Shown here piece after piece: positions 46,008-55,014 of a stretch of 64,000 nt of DNA. Position 1 is the first letter of the stretch; the number at the start of each line of letters is the position of its first letter. The DNA is from Hymenobacter guriensis (GTDB lineage: Bacteria > Bacteroidota > Bacteroidia > Cytophagales > Hymenobacteraceae), in assembly GCF_015773195.1 (NCBI RefSeq), contig NZ_JADWYK010000004.1, positions 350,816-414,815 of the forward strand. Direction: 5' to 3'. The notes under the pieces were generated by a model. That model saw only the letters and a program-made list of their open reading frames with translations. It made no database searches and was not told the DNA's origin. The position numbers were made by a program, and so were the translations under genes.

Positions 46008-46922
46008 ATGAAACCACCTGCCAAAGACTTCCGCCTGCTGGCTACTGTTTCGGATTTCACCCAGCACTTTGGGTTTCCGGCACCGGCGCACCCGCTGCTT
46101 ACGGTGGTTGATCTGGAGAAAACGCGCCACCTCACGCCGCCTACTGGTTCGGCGCTACGGCAGCTCTACATCATTGCGCTTAAGAAGAACCTGAAGGGCA
46201 ACATCCGGTATGGGCACCGCGCCTACGACTTCGATGCGGGTGTGCTGGCGTTTTACGCACCGGGCCAGCTCTGCGAGGGTAATGATGGCCTGGATATTTC
46301 GGAGATAAGCGGATGGATGCTGGTGTTTCATCCTGACCTGCTGCACCGCTACCCGCTGGGCAAGAAGATGGCCGGCTACGGGTTTTTCTCCTATCAAGTG
46401 CACGAGGCCTTGCACCTCTCCGAGCGCGAGGAGCAGGCGCTGGAAAGCCTCATGGACAACATCCGCCGCGAGTACGAGCAGCCCATTGACGATTTTAGCC
46501 AAGACGTGCTGGTCTCGCAGCTGGAGGTGCTGCTGAGCTACGCCAACCGCTTTTATCACCGGCAGTTTCTCACGCGCCGGCCCGCCGAGCACGATTTGCT
46601 TTCCCGCTTCGAGGAACTGCTAACCACCTACTTCCGCCAGGACGCCGAGCAGCCCCTGCCCAGCGTGCAATACTTTGCCGATGCCCTGCACGTGTCGCCG
46701 GCTTACCTAAGCGACATGCTGCGCACCCTCACGGGCCAGAACACCCAGCAGCACATTCACCAAGCGCTTATTGAGAAAGCCAAAACCCTGCTGCTGGGCA
46801 CCGCCCTTACCATAAACGAAACCGCCTTCCAGCTGGGCTTCGAGTACCCCCAGTACTTCACCCGCCTGTTCAAAAGCAAAACCGGCCTCACGCCCGCTGC
46901 CTTCCGGTTCTCGGCCCAGTAG
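46008..46922 (+). CDS. AraC family transcriptional regulator
   Basis: 304 residues. The C-terminal DNA-binding domain has the two helix-turn-helices 'SVQYFADALHVSPAYLSDMLRTLTGQNTQQHIH' and 'INETAFQLGFEYPQYFTRLFKSKTGLTPAAFR', the AraC signature. The N-terminal domain (AYDFDAGVLAFYAPGQL) is cupin-like and may bind a small effector. The likely targets are neighbours such as the aldo/keto reductase gene; that is an inference from position only. Confidence 0.92.
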   Translation: MKPPAKDFRLLATVSDFTQHFGFPAPAHPLLTVVDLEKTRHLTPPTGSALRQLYIIALKKNLKGNIRYGHRAYDFDAGVLAFYAPGQLCEGNDGLDISEISGWMLVFHPDLLHRYPLGKKMAGYGFFSYQVHEALHLSEREEQALESLMDNIRREYEQPIDDFSQDVLVSQLEVLLSYANRFYHRQFLTRRPAEHDLLSRFEELLTTYFRQDAEQPLPSVQYFADALHVSPAYLSDMLRTLTGQNTQQHIHQALIEKAKTLLLGTALTINETAFQLGFEYPQYFTRLFKSKTGLTPAAFRFSAQ

Positions 46923-46942
46923 AGCCCGCGGCGGCCGCTCCT

Positions 46943-46950
46943 TACCTTTG
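46943..46950 (+). promoter_or_regulatory. Putative -7 box of the J-domain-like gene
   Basis: TACCTTTG matches the consensus and lies five bases before the ATG at 46956, implying a leaderless or very short-leader transcript. It is 20 bases after the AraC stop codon. Confidence 0.45.
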
Positions 46951-46955
46951 CGGGC

Positions 46956-47987
46956 ATGAACCTGTACAACCCGCTTACTGACCTGCCCGCCGCCAGCCAG
47001 TTGCCCACGCCCGCCCCCGCCGCAGCGCCCGGCACCCCGGCCCAGCGGGCGTTTCGGGAAGCGGTGGCGCAGGTGGAGGGTCTGCGGCAGCGGCTGCGGG
47101 AGCTGCAACAGGAGCAGGCCGAGGCGCGCCGCCGCTACTGGCAGCAGGTAGGCCCCGCCGCCCAGGAAGTGGTGCGCGCCCGTCAGGCGCTGTTTGCCCC
47201 GCTGGAAGACGCCCTGCTGCTGGGCTACTTCAGCCGCCTGGAGGAACAGCAAATTACGGCCCTGCTGGTGGGCAACGCCCGCGCCCTGCAAAACCGGTTC
47301 GGGGAAGATGCCGCTGCCATCCTGCGCAAGTACGCCCCCCGCCGCCGCACCGACGAGGACGAAGCGGCCGACAACGACCCGGCCGACGCAGCCCCCGCCC
47401 CGCCCGAGCCCGAACCCGTCGACCCCACCCTGCCCCCGCACGAGCAGGCGGCCGCCCACGCCCGCGCCCGGCGCAAAACCAAGCAGCAGAAAGCCGAGGA
47501 AGCCGCCGCTCAGCAAGCCCGCGCCCAGAAGCAGTTGCTCTTGTCGAACACCAAGACCCTCTACCGCCAGCTGGCCCGCACCCACCACCCCGACCTGACC
47601 CAGGACGATGCCATTCGGGAGCAGCGCAACCAGCTCATGCAGCGCATCACGGAGGCCTACGAAACCAACGACCTCTACACCCTGCTCCAGCTCCTGTCCG
47701 AGTCGGCACCCGCGGCGGTCACCGACGATACCCTGCTGCTACGCTACACCCAGGCCCTGCACCAGCAGCAGCTGGACCTGAAAACCCAGTTGAACGAGCT
47801 GAAATTCGGCGACAACGGCTTCAGCGGCACCACCGGCAAAAAGCGCGAGCAGGAAATCCGCCAGCTCAAGCGCCACCTTCGCGCCGAGGCCGAGTACCTC
47901 CACCACGTCCACCGCCTGATCCAGGAGCCCACCGGCCTGCGCGAAGTCCTCCGCGAGCTGGCCGCCGTGGGCCACGATACGGTGTAA
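46956..47987 (+). CDS. J-domain-like protein with coiled coils
   Basis: 343 residues. The middle holds LYRQLARTHHPDLTQDDAIREQRNQLMQRITEAYE, which has the HPD motif and flanking helices of a J domain (DnaJ-type partner of Hsp70). It is preceded by a Pro/Glu-rich linker (residues about 130-175) and flanked by long charged coiled coils. No signal peptide or zinc finger is present. J-domain proteins stimulate DnaK; this one probably brings a particular client. The domain call rests on a short motif. Confidence 0.65.
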   Translation: MNLYNPLTDLPAASQLPTPAPAAAPGTPAQRAFREAVAQVEGLRQRLRELQQEQAEARRRYWQQVGPAAQEVVRARQALFAPLEDALLLGYFSRLEEQQITALLVGNARALQNRFGEDAAAILRKYAPRRRTDEDEAADNDPADAAPAPPEPEPVDPTLPPHEQAAAHARARRKTKQQKAEEAAAQQARAQKQLLLSNTKTLYRQLARTHHPDLTQDDAIREQRNQLMQRITEAYETNDLYTLLQLLSESAPAAVTDDTLLLRYTQALHQQQLDLKTQLNELKFGDNGFSGTTGKKREQEIRQLKRHLRAEAEYLHHVHRLIQEPTGLREVLRELAAVGHDTV

Positions 47988-48010
47988 GGAGAAATGACTG
48001 AACAACCCAA

Positions 48011-48096
48011 AACGTCATGCTGGAGCTTGTCCAAGCATCTCTACCGCTTCATTGAACGGTCATTCCTCGGCTGCGCTCAGAATGACCGTTCTACAG
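48011..48096. repeat. Degenerate copy of the GTCATGCTGAGC element
   Basis: ACGTCATGCTGGAGCTTG, CCAAGCATCTCTACCGCTTC and a GCTCAGAATGACCGTT end relate it to the element at 3206-3292, but the arms no longer match well. It lies between the convergent J-domain-like and hydrolase genes. Confidence 0.6.
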
Positions 48097-48106
48097 GTTC
48101 CTGCCT

Positions 48107-48985
48107 TCACCCCAAAAACGCCACCACCTCCCCTATCACTCCCTCATCCCGCATGATGCGGTTGTGGCCCAGGCTGGTGGTGGGGCGAAAGGTCAGAGCC
48201 GGCCAATTGGCGGCAATTTCCTCGGCCTCGGCGAAGGGAATGCTCTCATCGGCACGGTCGTGGAAATGCAGGGCGCGGCCGGCCGGGAAGCGGCGGCCCA
48301 CCTGAGTGAGGCTGAAGCTTTCGGCGTCGCGGCCGTGCTGCTCCCGAATGTGGCGGCCCATGCGCGCTACTACGGCTGGGGGCAGCTGCAGCAAAGCGGC
48401 AAAGCGCTGGGCCACTGCCGTGGTGCTGCCCGGCGCGGCCAGCAGCACCAGGCGCGGCAGCTGCCCATCGGCGGCCTGATTGAACTGCACCGGCACGCCC
48501 ACCGAGGCCGCCGCCCCGAAGGAGTGCGCCACCACCGCGTACACCTCGCCTACAGAATCGGCCACGGCCTGCACGGCGCGGGCAAAGGAAGGCAGCGTGG
48601 TGCGCCGGCCGCTGGAGGCCCCGTGGGCCGGCCCATCGAGGGCCACTACGCGGTAGCCCGCCGCGACCAGCCCGGCCGCCATAGCACCCCAGAAGCTGGC
48701 CCGGTGCTCCCAGCCGTGCACCAGCAGCACCGTGCGCCGGCCGGCGGGGTTCCACTCGTAGGCCGCAATGGTGTAGCCCCCGCTCGGCACCGAGAAGCGC
48801 CGCGCCCCGGCCAGGGCCGCCGCTTCCCAGTGCTTCTCGGGCAGCCGCCGCGGCGTGGTAAAGATCCGCCAGGCCGCCCCAAACGCCCATTCCGTGGAGA
48901 CGGCCGCCTGCAGCCGCAGCTTCAGCCGCAGAAGTTTCAGGGCCGCGGGCTCGGGCGGGGTGGTCGGGGTTGGGTCGTTGGCCAT
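48107..48985 (-). CDS. Alpha/beta hydrolase
   Basis: 292 residues. The fold is shown by TVLLVHGWEHRASFWGAMA (oxyanion region), VVALDGPAHGASSG, the nucleophile Ser in VVAHSFGAAASV, an acidic residue in LHFHDRADESIPF and the His in TSLGHNRIMRDEG. Such enzymes are esterases, lipases or related hydrolases; the substrate cannot be given. There is no signal peptide, so it is cytoplasmic. It is divergent from the DUF3592 gene. Confidence 0.88.
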   Translation of the reverse strand: MANDPTPTTPPEPAALKLLRLKLRLQAAVSTEWAFGAAWRIFTTPRRLPEKHWEAAALAGARRFSVPSGGYTIAAYEWNPAGRRTVLLVHGWEHRASFWGAMAAGLVAAGYRVVALDGPAHGASSGRRTTLPSFARAVQAVADSVGEVYAVVAHSFGAAASVGVPVQFNQAADGQLPRLVLLAAPGSTTAVAQRFAALLQLPPAVVARMGRHIREQHGRDAESFSLTQVGRRFPAGRALHFHDRADESIPFAEAEEIAANWPALTFRPTTSLGHNRIMRDEGVIGEVVAFLG

Positions 48986-49080
48986 GCCACAAAGCTACGC
49001 AGGGAGTAGGCGGAGCAGAGAAAAGCTGTAATGCAGCGGCGTATATTTGGTTTATTTACTAGGCGCTTATACACCAGCTT

Positions 49081-49512
49081 ATGCCTACTAACCACCCATT
49101 GATGGCCACTGCGTCCATTGGCATTATCGGGTTTGGATTCAGCTTCTTGCGCGATGAATGGCAACACCGTTATTTACGTCGGCATGGGCTGAACGCCACC
49201 GCTACGATCCTTTCCTCCGAAATCATAAACCAAAATTCAAAGGGCGGTCCAACTACCCGTTTACAAGTCCAGTACACCGATGCAGCAGGACTGCAGCAAG
49301 AAGCTGTGCTACATAAAAAGAATGTAACCGATCAATATGGCTACGACCCCGGCGACGAACTTCAGCTGCGCTTCAGCCCAGAAGATTCCGCAGTATGTGA
49401 GCTGGAAGAGACATTATTTGCCCCCTGGTGGGAGCGGCCTGTTGTAACGGCTATTTCCTTCGTTGCTCTGGGTTGCTACCTTCTCTGGGAGAATTTGCGC
49501 ACATGGCCCTAG
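49081..49512 (+). CDS. DUF3592-like membrane protein
   Basis: 143 residues with two hydrophobic segments (near residues 10-25 and 118-137) around a beta-rich domain: 'HGLNATATILSSEIINQNSKGGPTTRLQVQYTDAAGLQQEAVL', the usual opening of DUF3592 proteins, and 'YDPGDELQLRFSPEDSAVCEL'. Function is unknown. GC content is lower than average here and in the next gene, which hints at later arrival. Confidence 0.7.
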   Translation: MPTNHPLMATASIGIIGFGFSFLRDEWQHRYLRRHGLNATATILSSEIINQNSKGGPTTRLQVQYTDAAGLQQEAVLHKKNVTDQYGYDPGDELQLRFSPEDSAVCELEETLFAPWWERPVVTAISFVALGCYLLWENLRTWP

Positions 49513-49581
49513 TCCTGGCTTTTACTTGGTTAGACCGTCCGTTTACTCTTCTGGTCTTTTTAACTATGTCCTTATTTCTGC

Positions 49582-50325
49582 ATGATCAACTCGATTATCA
49601 AAACTGGTATTTCGCTCGTGCTGCCGCTGGTTCTAAGCGGCGAGGTACTCGCGCAGAAATGTGAAACGTCCGTTCAGGAGTCCTACCGCAAATTACACCT
49701 CGATTCGCAAGCCAATAATTATCGGTACGAAAAGGCATTTTTCAGCTGCTTTCCCAATAGTTTCGCCAGCTTCAATAAGCTGTTTGGGTATGATGACAAA
49801 ACAGGTCCGGCTCCCTTGTATGCAACCAGCATGGAGTACATAGCGCGTTTTTTTGCGCTCCGGCACATTCCCTTACAGCAAAAGATTGCGAAAGTACTTG
49901 CTATCAGCCTGCACGGCACCTGGGATTCCGACGGCGTGGGAGAGTTCCAAAGGAGTATGCAGAAGTATTTTCTACAGCATCCTACCCTCTTCCTGCAGGC
50001 TCTAAAGCAACATAAAGACACAGATGTAAAATCATTCTGGAACTTCTATTTCGACTATGAAGCCGATGATTATAGAGCAAAAGATTTTCAAGCAGTTAAC
50101 AAGGTTGTCCCCAAGGAGGAAATAGCTATGCACCGCTTAATCAAAGAAGCATATCTGGAGCGGATAAAAGCATGGCTAATCATTAATAGGTCTGGTTCAG
50201 CCGACCCAAAACGCCTACATCGAACGCATCAACGGCTCGTTCCGCCGCGAGCTGCTCGACGCCTACTTGTTTCGCTCGCTGGCCCACGTGCGCCAGTTGG
50301 TGGACCAATGGCGGCACGAGTATAA
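49582..50325 (+). CDS. Exported hypothetical protein with its end replaced by IS3 sequence
   Basis: 247 codons. A signal peptide (KTGISLVLPLVLSGEVLAQ) and about 180 residues of alpha-helical protein (ISLHGTWDSDGVGEFQRSMQ) look genuine and AT-richer than the genome. From about 50190 onward the same frame runs through transposase sequence in the wrong frame, giving an Arg-rich tail (HRTHQRLVPPRAARRLL) that is not protein-like. The gene was probably cut by an IS insertion followed by IS decay, so its natural end is lost. I do not recognise the family. Confidence 0.6.
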   Translation: MINSIIKTGISLVLPLVLSGEVLAQKCETSVQESYRKLHLDSQANNYRYEKAFFSCFPNSFASFNKLFGYDDKTGPAPLYATSMEYIARFFALRHIPLQQKIAKVLAISLHGTWDSDGVGEFQRSMQKYFLQHPTLFLQALKQHKDTDVKSFWNFYFDYEADDYRAKDFQAVNKVVPKEEIAMHRLIKEAYLERIKAWLIINRSGSADPKRLHRTHQRLVPPRAARRLLVSLAGPRAPVGGPMAARV

Positions 50326-50389
50326 CACGCAACGGCCCCACCAGGCCTTGAATTTTATGACCCCACTCGAATTGAAACAAGCCGCTTAA
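50189..50389 (+). pseudogene. IS3-family transposase (OrfB) 3' remnant
   Basis: In a second frame these bases encode GLVQPTQNAYIERINGSFRR, continuing ELLDAYLFRSLAHVRQLVDQWRH and ending YNTQRPHQALNFMTPLEFKQAA. That is the C-terminal end of the integrase core of IS3-family OrfB, including the last Glu region and the conserved RPH. Only about 65 codons survive; the 5' part of the element and a clear right terminal repeat are not visible. It truncates the hypothetical gene to its left. Confidence 0.88.
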
Positions 50390-50466
50390 CCTCTGCCTAG
50401 CACTGGCTTATTAAATGGGGAATGTACAGCGCGAGTTAAGCTCCGCTAAACTTGCCCCCACCCAAA

Positions 50467-50498
50467 AAAGGCCCCGCCGCAACCGCGCCGGGGCCTTT
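50467..50498. terminator. Hairpin terminator
   Basis: AAAGGCCCCG (50467-50476) pairs with CGGGGCCTTT (50489-50498) around a 12-base loop. It is 64 bases past the SDR gene stop on the minus strand, where AAAAAAG becomes a T run, so it most likely ends that gene. Confidence 0.8.
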
Positions 50499-50561
50499 CG
50501 CCTATCAATATCAATTATCAGGCTCCCTGTTCCGGTGAGGAGAGGGGCTGGGGGAAGGCCC

Positions 50562-51563
50562 CTACGGCAGGCCGCCCCCGCCCATAGCGCCATACACCTG
50601 CCCGGTAGCGTAGCTGGCGCCAGGGTCGGCGAGCTGCACGTAAATGGAGGCCAGCTCCGCCGGCTGCCCCGGTCGGCCCAGGGGCTTGTCGCCGCCGAAC
50701 TTCACCAGGTTTTCCTGCGTGGAGCCTCCGCTTACCTGCAGGGGCGTCCAGATGGGGCCGGGCGCCACCCCGTTCACCCGAATGCCCTTCGGCCCCAGCT
50801 GCTTGGCCAGGGAGCGGATGTAGTTGGAGGTAGCCGCCTTGGTCTGGGCGTAGTCGTAGAGGTTGGCCGAGGGGTCCATGGCCTGCTCGGAGGTGGTGCC
50901 GATGATGGCCGAGCCCGGCTTGAGGTGGGGCAGCGCGGCCTTGATAATCCAGAAAGGGGCGTAGATGTTGGTTTTCATCGTGGCGTCGAAGTCCTCGGTG
51001 CTCAGGTCCAGAATCGACTGACGCTGCTGCTGCCGGGCGGCGTTGTTCACCACAATATCTAGTCCGCCCAGCTGCTTCACGGCCTCTTCCACCAGCCTTT
51101 TGCAGAAAGCCTCGTCGCGCAGGTCGCCGGGAATGGCCACAGCCTTCTGCCCGGCCTGCTTGATGAGGGCTATAACCTCTTTGGCGTCGGCTTCCTCGGC
51201 CGGCAGGTAGTTGATGGCCACGTCGGCGCCCTCCCGGGCGTAGGCAATGGCGGCCGCGCGGCCCATGCCCGAGTCGCCGCCCGTAATCAGGGCTTTGCGG
51301 CCCTTCAGGCGGCCCGAGCCTTTGTAGGTTTTCTCGCCGTGGTCGGGCTGGGGCTCCATCTTGCCCGCCAGCCCCGGCCAGGGCTGCTGTTGGCTTTTAA
51401 ACGGCGGCTTGGGGTACTTGGTGGTAGGGTCCTGGAGCGGCTCGGCGGCTACGGGGCTGCTGGCGGCTTCGGCATCCAGCACGGGCGCTACGGCGGCCAC
51501 GGCCAGGCTGGCGCCCAGCCCGCTGATGACCTGGCGCCGGCTCAGCGTGTTTTTCTCTTTCAT
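50562..51563 (-). CDS. Tat-exported short-chain dehydrogenase (SDR)
   Basis: 333 residues. It begins with a twin-arginine signal (NTLSRRQVISGLGASLAVAAV). The Rossmann motif is ALITGGDSGMGRAAA, the NNAARQ motif follows, and the catalytic Ser is in GTTSEQAM with Tyr and Lys in YDYAQTKAATSNYI. It belongs to the bacterial 'classical' SDR group near YghA/YhdF, NADP-linked oxidoreductases of sugars or aldehydes. Export by Tat with its cofactor bound is the notable feature. The ATG is at 51563. Confidence 0.9.
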   Translation of the reverse strand: MKEKNTLSRRQVISGLGASLAVAAVAPVLDAEAASSPVAAEPLQDPTTKYPKPPFKSQQQPWPGLAGKMEPQPDHGEKTYKGSGRLKGRKALITGGDSGMGRAAAIAYAREGADVAINYLPAEEADAKEVIALIKQAGQKAVAIPGDLRDEAFCKRLVEEAVKQLGGLDIVVNNAARQQQRQSILDLSTEDFDATMKTNIYAPFWIIKAALPHLKPGSAIIGTTSEQAMDPSANLYDYAQTKAATSNYIRSLAKQLGPKGIRVNGVAPGPIWTPLQVSGGSTQENLVKFGGDKPLGRPGQPAELASIYVQLADPGASYATGQVYGAMGGGGLP

Positions 51564-51740
51564 AAGATTGGGTTGCGGTGCGGTTGGTTGTGCTTTTCCT
51601 TACGCATGCCGGCGGCTTTAAGGTGCGAAGCGCCGGCCGCGCCGGGCCTGTTTTCTGCCGGGGTGGCGCCGAAGGTTGCAACCTCCGCCGGCCGCCGCGG
51701 CTCCTGCCTTTGCCCGGCCCGTTGAAGCCGGCTGCCTGCT

Positions 51741-52364
51741 ATGCCCACACTTCTCCGCCTTCTTGGATGCCTTCCGCTGCTTGCCGCGGGGCTTGCCTCC
51801 TGCCAGAAATCCGACCTTAATGCGGCCGCACCCATGGCCGAGCAGGTAGTGCCCCTGCGCGTGGGCAGCACCTGGGTGTACCGCCGCTACGCCTTCGATG
51901 CCAATGGCACCGCCATCGACAGCACTACGTACACCCGCTCCGTGGTGCGCGACACCATTATCGACCGGCACATCTGGTACATCCTCAGCACCAAAGAGCT
52001 GGTGCAGAACAACCACAACGGCTACGTGCGCTACAACCCCGCCGACCCCGAGGGCATCATCGTCTACGCCAATGCGGGTTTCGGGGGCTCCATCGGCTAC
52101 AACTACCAGTACCCCAGCTATTCCCTGTGGGTGCTCACCTGGCGGAGCGCGCAGCCGGCGCCCGTGGCCACCTCCTGGCACCGCTACCAAGCCATTCGCT
52201 ACGATATTGAGCTGCAGTACCTCTACCCCGGCCAGGCCACGCCCCTCATTCAGAAGCGCGAAGAATACGTGGCCCCCGGCCTGGGCTTGGTACACGCCAA
52301 CTACTACGCCCGCGAAACCGGCCAGCTGCAGCAGCGCCTGGAGTTGCTCTCCTTCACGCAGTAG
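51741..52364 (+). CDS. Hypothetical lipoprotein
   Basis: 207 residues. A lipoprotein signal with lipobox LASC near residue 21 (LLAAGLASCQKSD) is followed by a beta-rich domain with 'VVPLRVGSTWVYRRYAFDANGT' and several Tyr/Trp strands ending RLELLSFTQ. The 'L..GSTWVY' opening is common in Bacteroidota lipoproteins of unknown role. It is divergent from the SDR gene. TGCCTTTG at about 51704 may be its -7 box. Confidence 0.75.
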   Translation: MPTLLRLLGCLPLLAAGLASCQKSDLNAAAPMAEQVVPLRVGSTWVYRRYAFDANGTAIDSTTYTRSVVRDTIIDRHIWYILSTKELVQNNHNGYVRYNPADPEGIIVYANAGFGGSIGYNYQYPSYSLWVLTWRSAQPAPVATSWHRYQAIRYDIELQYLYPGQATPLIQKREEYVAPGLGLVHANYYARETGQLQQRLELLSFTQ

Positions 52365-52378
52365 CGGGCAGCGTCAGC

Positions 52379-53290
52379 CTACATCAGGTAATACTCCCCG
52401 GCCTGCACCGGGGCGGGCACTTCGGGGTCGGCCACCAGCTGCTTGAGGTTGATTTCGATGGTGCGGGCAATGGCCGTCACGGGCGTGTCGGTGGGCTTAT
52501 TGGTGAAGGGGTCCTGCAGGTAGCGGGCGGTGCGCTCCAGCAGGAAAAACGTGGACGCCGTAACCAGCAGCACCGGAATTTCCCAGAGCCCCATGGTTTC
52601 CACCAGTCCCAGGGAAAGCGTCATCAGAAACAGGTAGATGAAGAAGTGCACCAGCAACCGGTAGCTCACCGGAAACACCGTGCTGTTGATGCGCTCGGCC
52701 TTGCCCATGGAGTCGCAGAGGCGCACCAGGGTACTATCCAGCTGCACCTGCTGAAAGTCGTTGAGGGCCTGCTGCCGGTAGAGGCTGCGGATGTGCTCGG
52801 TGTGCAAAGCCAGCAAGGCCAGGGGCTTGTTGCGGTGGGGCTGCACGTACTTCTGCTCGGGCCGGGGCAGGTATTTTTCCAGCGTGGCGGTGGTATCCTG
52901 CCCACGCAGGGCCTCCCCCAGGCTGTAGCACCAGGCTATCTGCCGGTAGGCAATAGCCTTCAGCGGCGACTCCCCATCCGGCGGATGCAGCACGGCCTCG
53001 GCCACGAAGCCCTTGATTTGCAGCACCAGGGAGCGGGAATCATTTACAATGGCGCCCCAGACTTTGCGCGCCTCCCACCACCGGTCGTACGACTGATTGA
53101 GCGTGAAGGCCAGCAGTAGAGAAATGCAGCTCCCCAGGATGGTAGGCAGCTGCAGCGGAATGCGCGGCAGGTAATCCACAAAAAACAGCTTCAGCAGCTG
53201 AAACACAACTGAAATCAGCAGCACCCGGATAACATCGGGTTTGATACGGGTGAAAATGTAGGAGACGGGCAGCTTGGTGTCGAGTAACAT
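52379..53290 (-). CDS. Bestrophin family anion channel
   Basis: 303 residues from the ATG at 53288-53290 (MLLDTKLPVSYIFTRIK). Bestrophin marks are 'FTLNQSYDRWWEARKVWGAIVNDSRSL' (the N-x-x-Y-D-R-W-W-E pattern that lines the pore), followed by YRQIAWCYSLGEALRG, then the paired helices 'FFIYLFLMTLSLGLVETMG' and the final 'DPFTNKPTDTPVTAIARTIEINL', all conserved. The pentameric channel conducts chloride and other anions. It follows the STAS-carbonic anhydrase remnant gene on the same strand by 101 bases. Confidence 0.92.
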   Translation of the reverse strand: MLLDTKLPVSYIFTRIKPDVIRVLLISVVFQLLKLFFVDYLPRIPLQLPTILGSCISLLLAFTLNQSYDRWWEARKVWGAIVNDSRSLVLQIKGFVAEAVLHPPDGESPLKAIAYRQIAWCYSLGEALRGQDTTATLEKYLPRPEQKYVQPHRNKPLALLALHTEHIRSLYRQQALNDFQQVQLDSTLVRLCDSMGKAERINSTVFPVSYRLLVHFFIYLFLMTLSLGLVETMGLWEIPVLLVTASTFFLLERTARYLQDPFTNKPTDTPVTAIARTIEINLKQLVADPEVPAPVQAGEYYLM

Positions 53291-53391
53291 AGGGCAACAG
53301 AAGGTAAGCCACGCGGCTAAAGCCAACAGGAAATTAAGGGAAGAACGCAAGGAGGTGCGGCCAGAAACGCCGGCCCTCAACGAGGTAGCCG

Positions 53392-54567
53392 TTACGGTAC
53401 ACCCAGGGGCCCGTGGCTATCCAGGGGCGGTATGGCCAGCACGGGGCCCGAGCGGGTATCCGTCTGCACCGCATACAGGAACGGCTCCTGCTGCAGCTCG
53501 CCGGGCAACGGACGCAGGCCCTCGGGCGTGAGCTGGTAGCGCAGCTGCATCTCGTATTCCGAGAAGTCCCGGCGCAGGTCTACACCCAGGTCGTGTAGCA
53601 CGCCGCCGGTGCGGTCGTACACCCAGCCGTGCAGCTGGGGCACGTCGCCCCGCCCGGCCCAGGATTGCCGCAGCGCATACAGCTGCCCGATGATGTGCAG
53701 GCGTACCAGGCGGGCGTGGCGCTCCTGGTCGGTTTCCGGTTCGCCGGTTACAGTTGGAGCCGGGCTTTCGCGCACGGCTGTCAGCCAGCTGCGCCCCGCG
53801 GCTTCCACCGAAGCGGCGGGGGCGGCGGCAGGCTGTCCTTCATAGTGCCCGCACAGCACTATATGCTCTACCTGCAGCTCCTCCACCGCGTACCGGAGCA
53901 CAGCCGGCAGGCTTAGCTCGGTGCTAACCACCACGTTGGCGGCGGAGCGCGGGCCAAACACCTGCCGGGGCTCCACGCCTGGCCCGGCCACGCCGGCAAC
54001 CGGTGCCTCAGAAAAGCCTACGAACAGAAACCGGGGCGGCACCGCCGGTACGGCAGGAGGATAATCGGCGAGCTGCTGCAGCTTGTTGGCCACCCAGTTG
54101 CGCTGGGCAAAAAGCGGGTAAAAGGCCGTAAATTCCTGTTCCCGAAAACTCAGCCGGGGCTGGTCGGCCAGGTGGCGGGCGTAGTCGGCGGCCCGGCGCA
54201 GCAGCAGCAGTCGGATGTTGCGCGGCCGGGCCCGTTCCCGGAACAGCTCAATAACGCTCAGCACATCGGGGTCGATAAAGGCGGACAGGGTGCCGTCTAT
54301 TTCCACGGTGGTATTGGCGGGCACCTTATTGAGGGTGGTCAGCATGGTGGCTTTGTGCAGAAACGACACGTGCTGGCCCAGGCGAAGCTGTTGCAGGCCC
54401 GGCTGCAGTCGGGTAGCCGAAGCCGGGCGGCGGGCAGGCCGCCACTTTTTGCGCAGTTGCCAGCCCAGGCCTGCCAGCACCCCCACCAGGCCCAGGCCCA
54501 GCGAAGAAGTCAGCAGCAGGTTGGCCGGCAGAGCAAGCAACAGGAAAGGCAGGAAGATTGTCAGCAT
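53392..54567 (-). CDS. Orphan STAS plus degenerate beta-carbonic anhydrase protein
   Basis: 391 residues: two hydrophobic helices (residues about 3-35), a SulP-type STAS domain (KATMLTTLNKVPANTTVEIDG...FIDPDVLSVIELF) and a carbonic anhydrase-like domain. In the latter the zinc Cys of the CxDxR motif is replaced (VGFSEAP) and the second Cys of HxxC is also missing (CGHYEGQ), although VFGPRSAANVV and 'VLRYAVEELQVEHIVLCGHY' are clear family landmarks. It is the C-terminal half of a SulP-carbonic anhydrase fusion without its transporter part, so probably not an active enzyme. It could be regulatory or a relic. Confidence 0.75.
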   Translation of the reverse strand: MLTIFLPFLLLALPANLLLTSSLGLGLVGVLAGLGWQLRKKWRPARRPASATRLQPGLQQLRLGQHVSFLHKATMLTTLNKVPANTTVEIDGTLSAFIDPDVLSVIELFRERARPRNIRLLLLRRAADYARHLADQPRLSFREQEFTAFYPLFAQRNWVANKLQQLADYPPAVPAVPPRFLFVGFSEAPVAGVAGPGVEPRQVFGPRSAANVVVSTELSLPAVLRYAVEELQVEHIVLCGHYEGQPAAAPAASVEAAGRSWLTAVRESPAPTVTGEPETDQERHARLVRLHIIGQLYALRQSWAGRGDVPQLHGWVYDRTGGVLHDLGVDLRRDFSEYEMQLRYQLTPEGLRPLPGELQQEPFLYAVQTDTRSGPVLAIPPLDSHGPLGVP

Positions 54568-55014
54568 AGGTGAGAGGAAAACGGCATGAACGTTTCAGCG
54601 CCACTTTATCAGCAGCGAAAAAGCAGTAGACCGGGTGGGAAGGCAGAAGCAGGGCGGGAAGGCGGTGGCCAGAGCAGCCGGACCGGGCGGAATTAGCAGG
54701 ACCGCACATAGCAGCCAAAAGAAGCTGGCAGGCCGGTGCAGCTACCAATTCGACCGTCACAAAGGTAAAGACCATTGTAACTGCTGGAATTAAAATTGAA
54801 TTATAAGTGCATTAGAATTTAATTAAAATAAGAATAAAGCGTTTTAATCTGAACAATTGCTGCTTTTGGCGGTAGCCGGCCAAACGCTATAATCAGCCGT
54901 AGGAAACGTAGCTATGAGCGCCTTTAGAGCAGCCAGTCCTACCTTCTCCACCGCTCCAGCACCGGCTCACTACATCCTGTCGCGGCCCCCTCTGTCCGGT
55001 GCCGCCGCTTTCCG
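54568..55014. other. AT-rich intergenic region
   Basis: A marked AT-rich block (54779-54850, AATTAAAATTGAATTATAAG) lies between the STAS gene on the minus strand and the SulP remnant on the plus strand. It probably contains the promoter of the minus-strand unit. Short reading frames here have no protein-like features. Confidence 0.4.

Noticed and set aside
53392..54567. Active carbonic anhydrase
   Set aside because: Two zinc Cys ligands and the Asp-Arg pair of beta-class enzymes are replaced, so activity is not supported.
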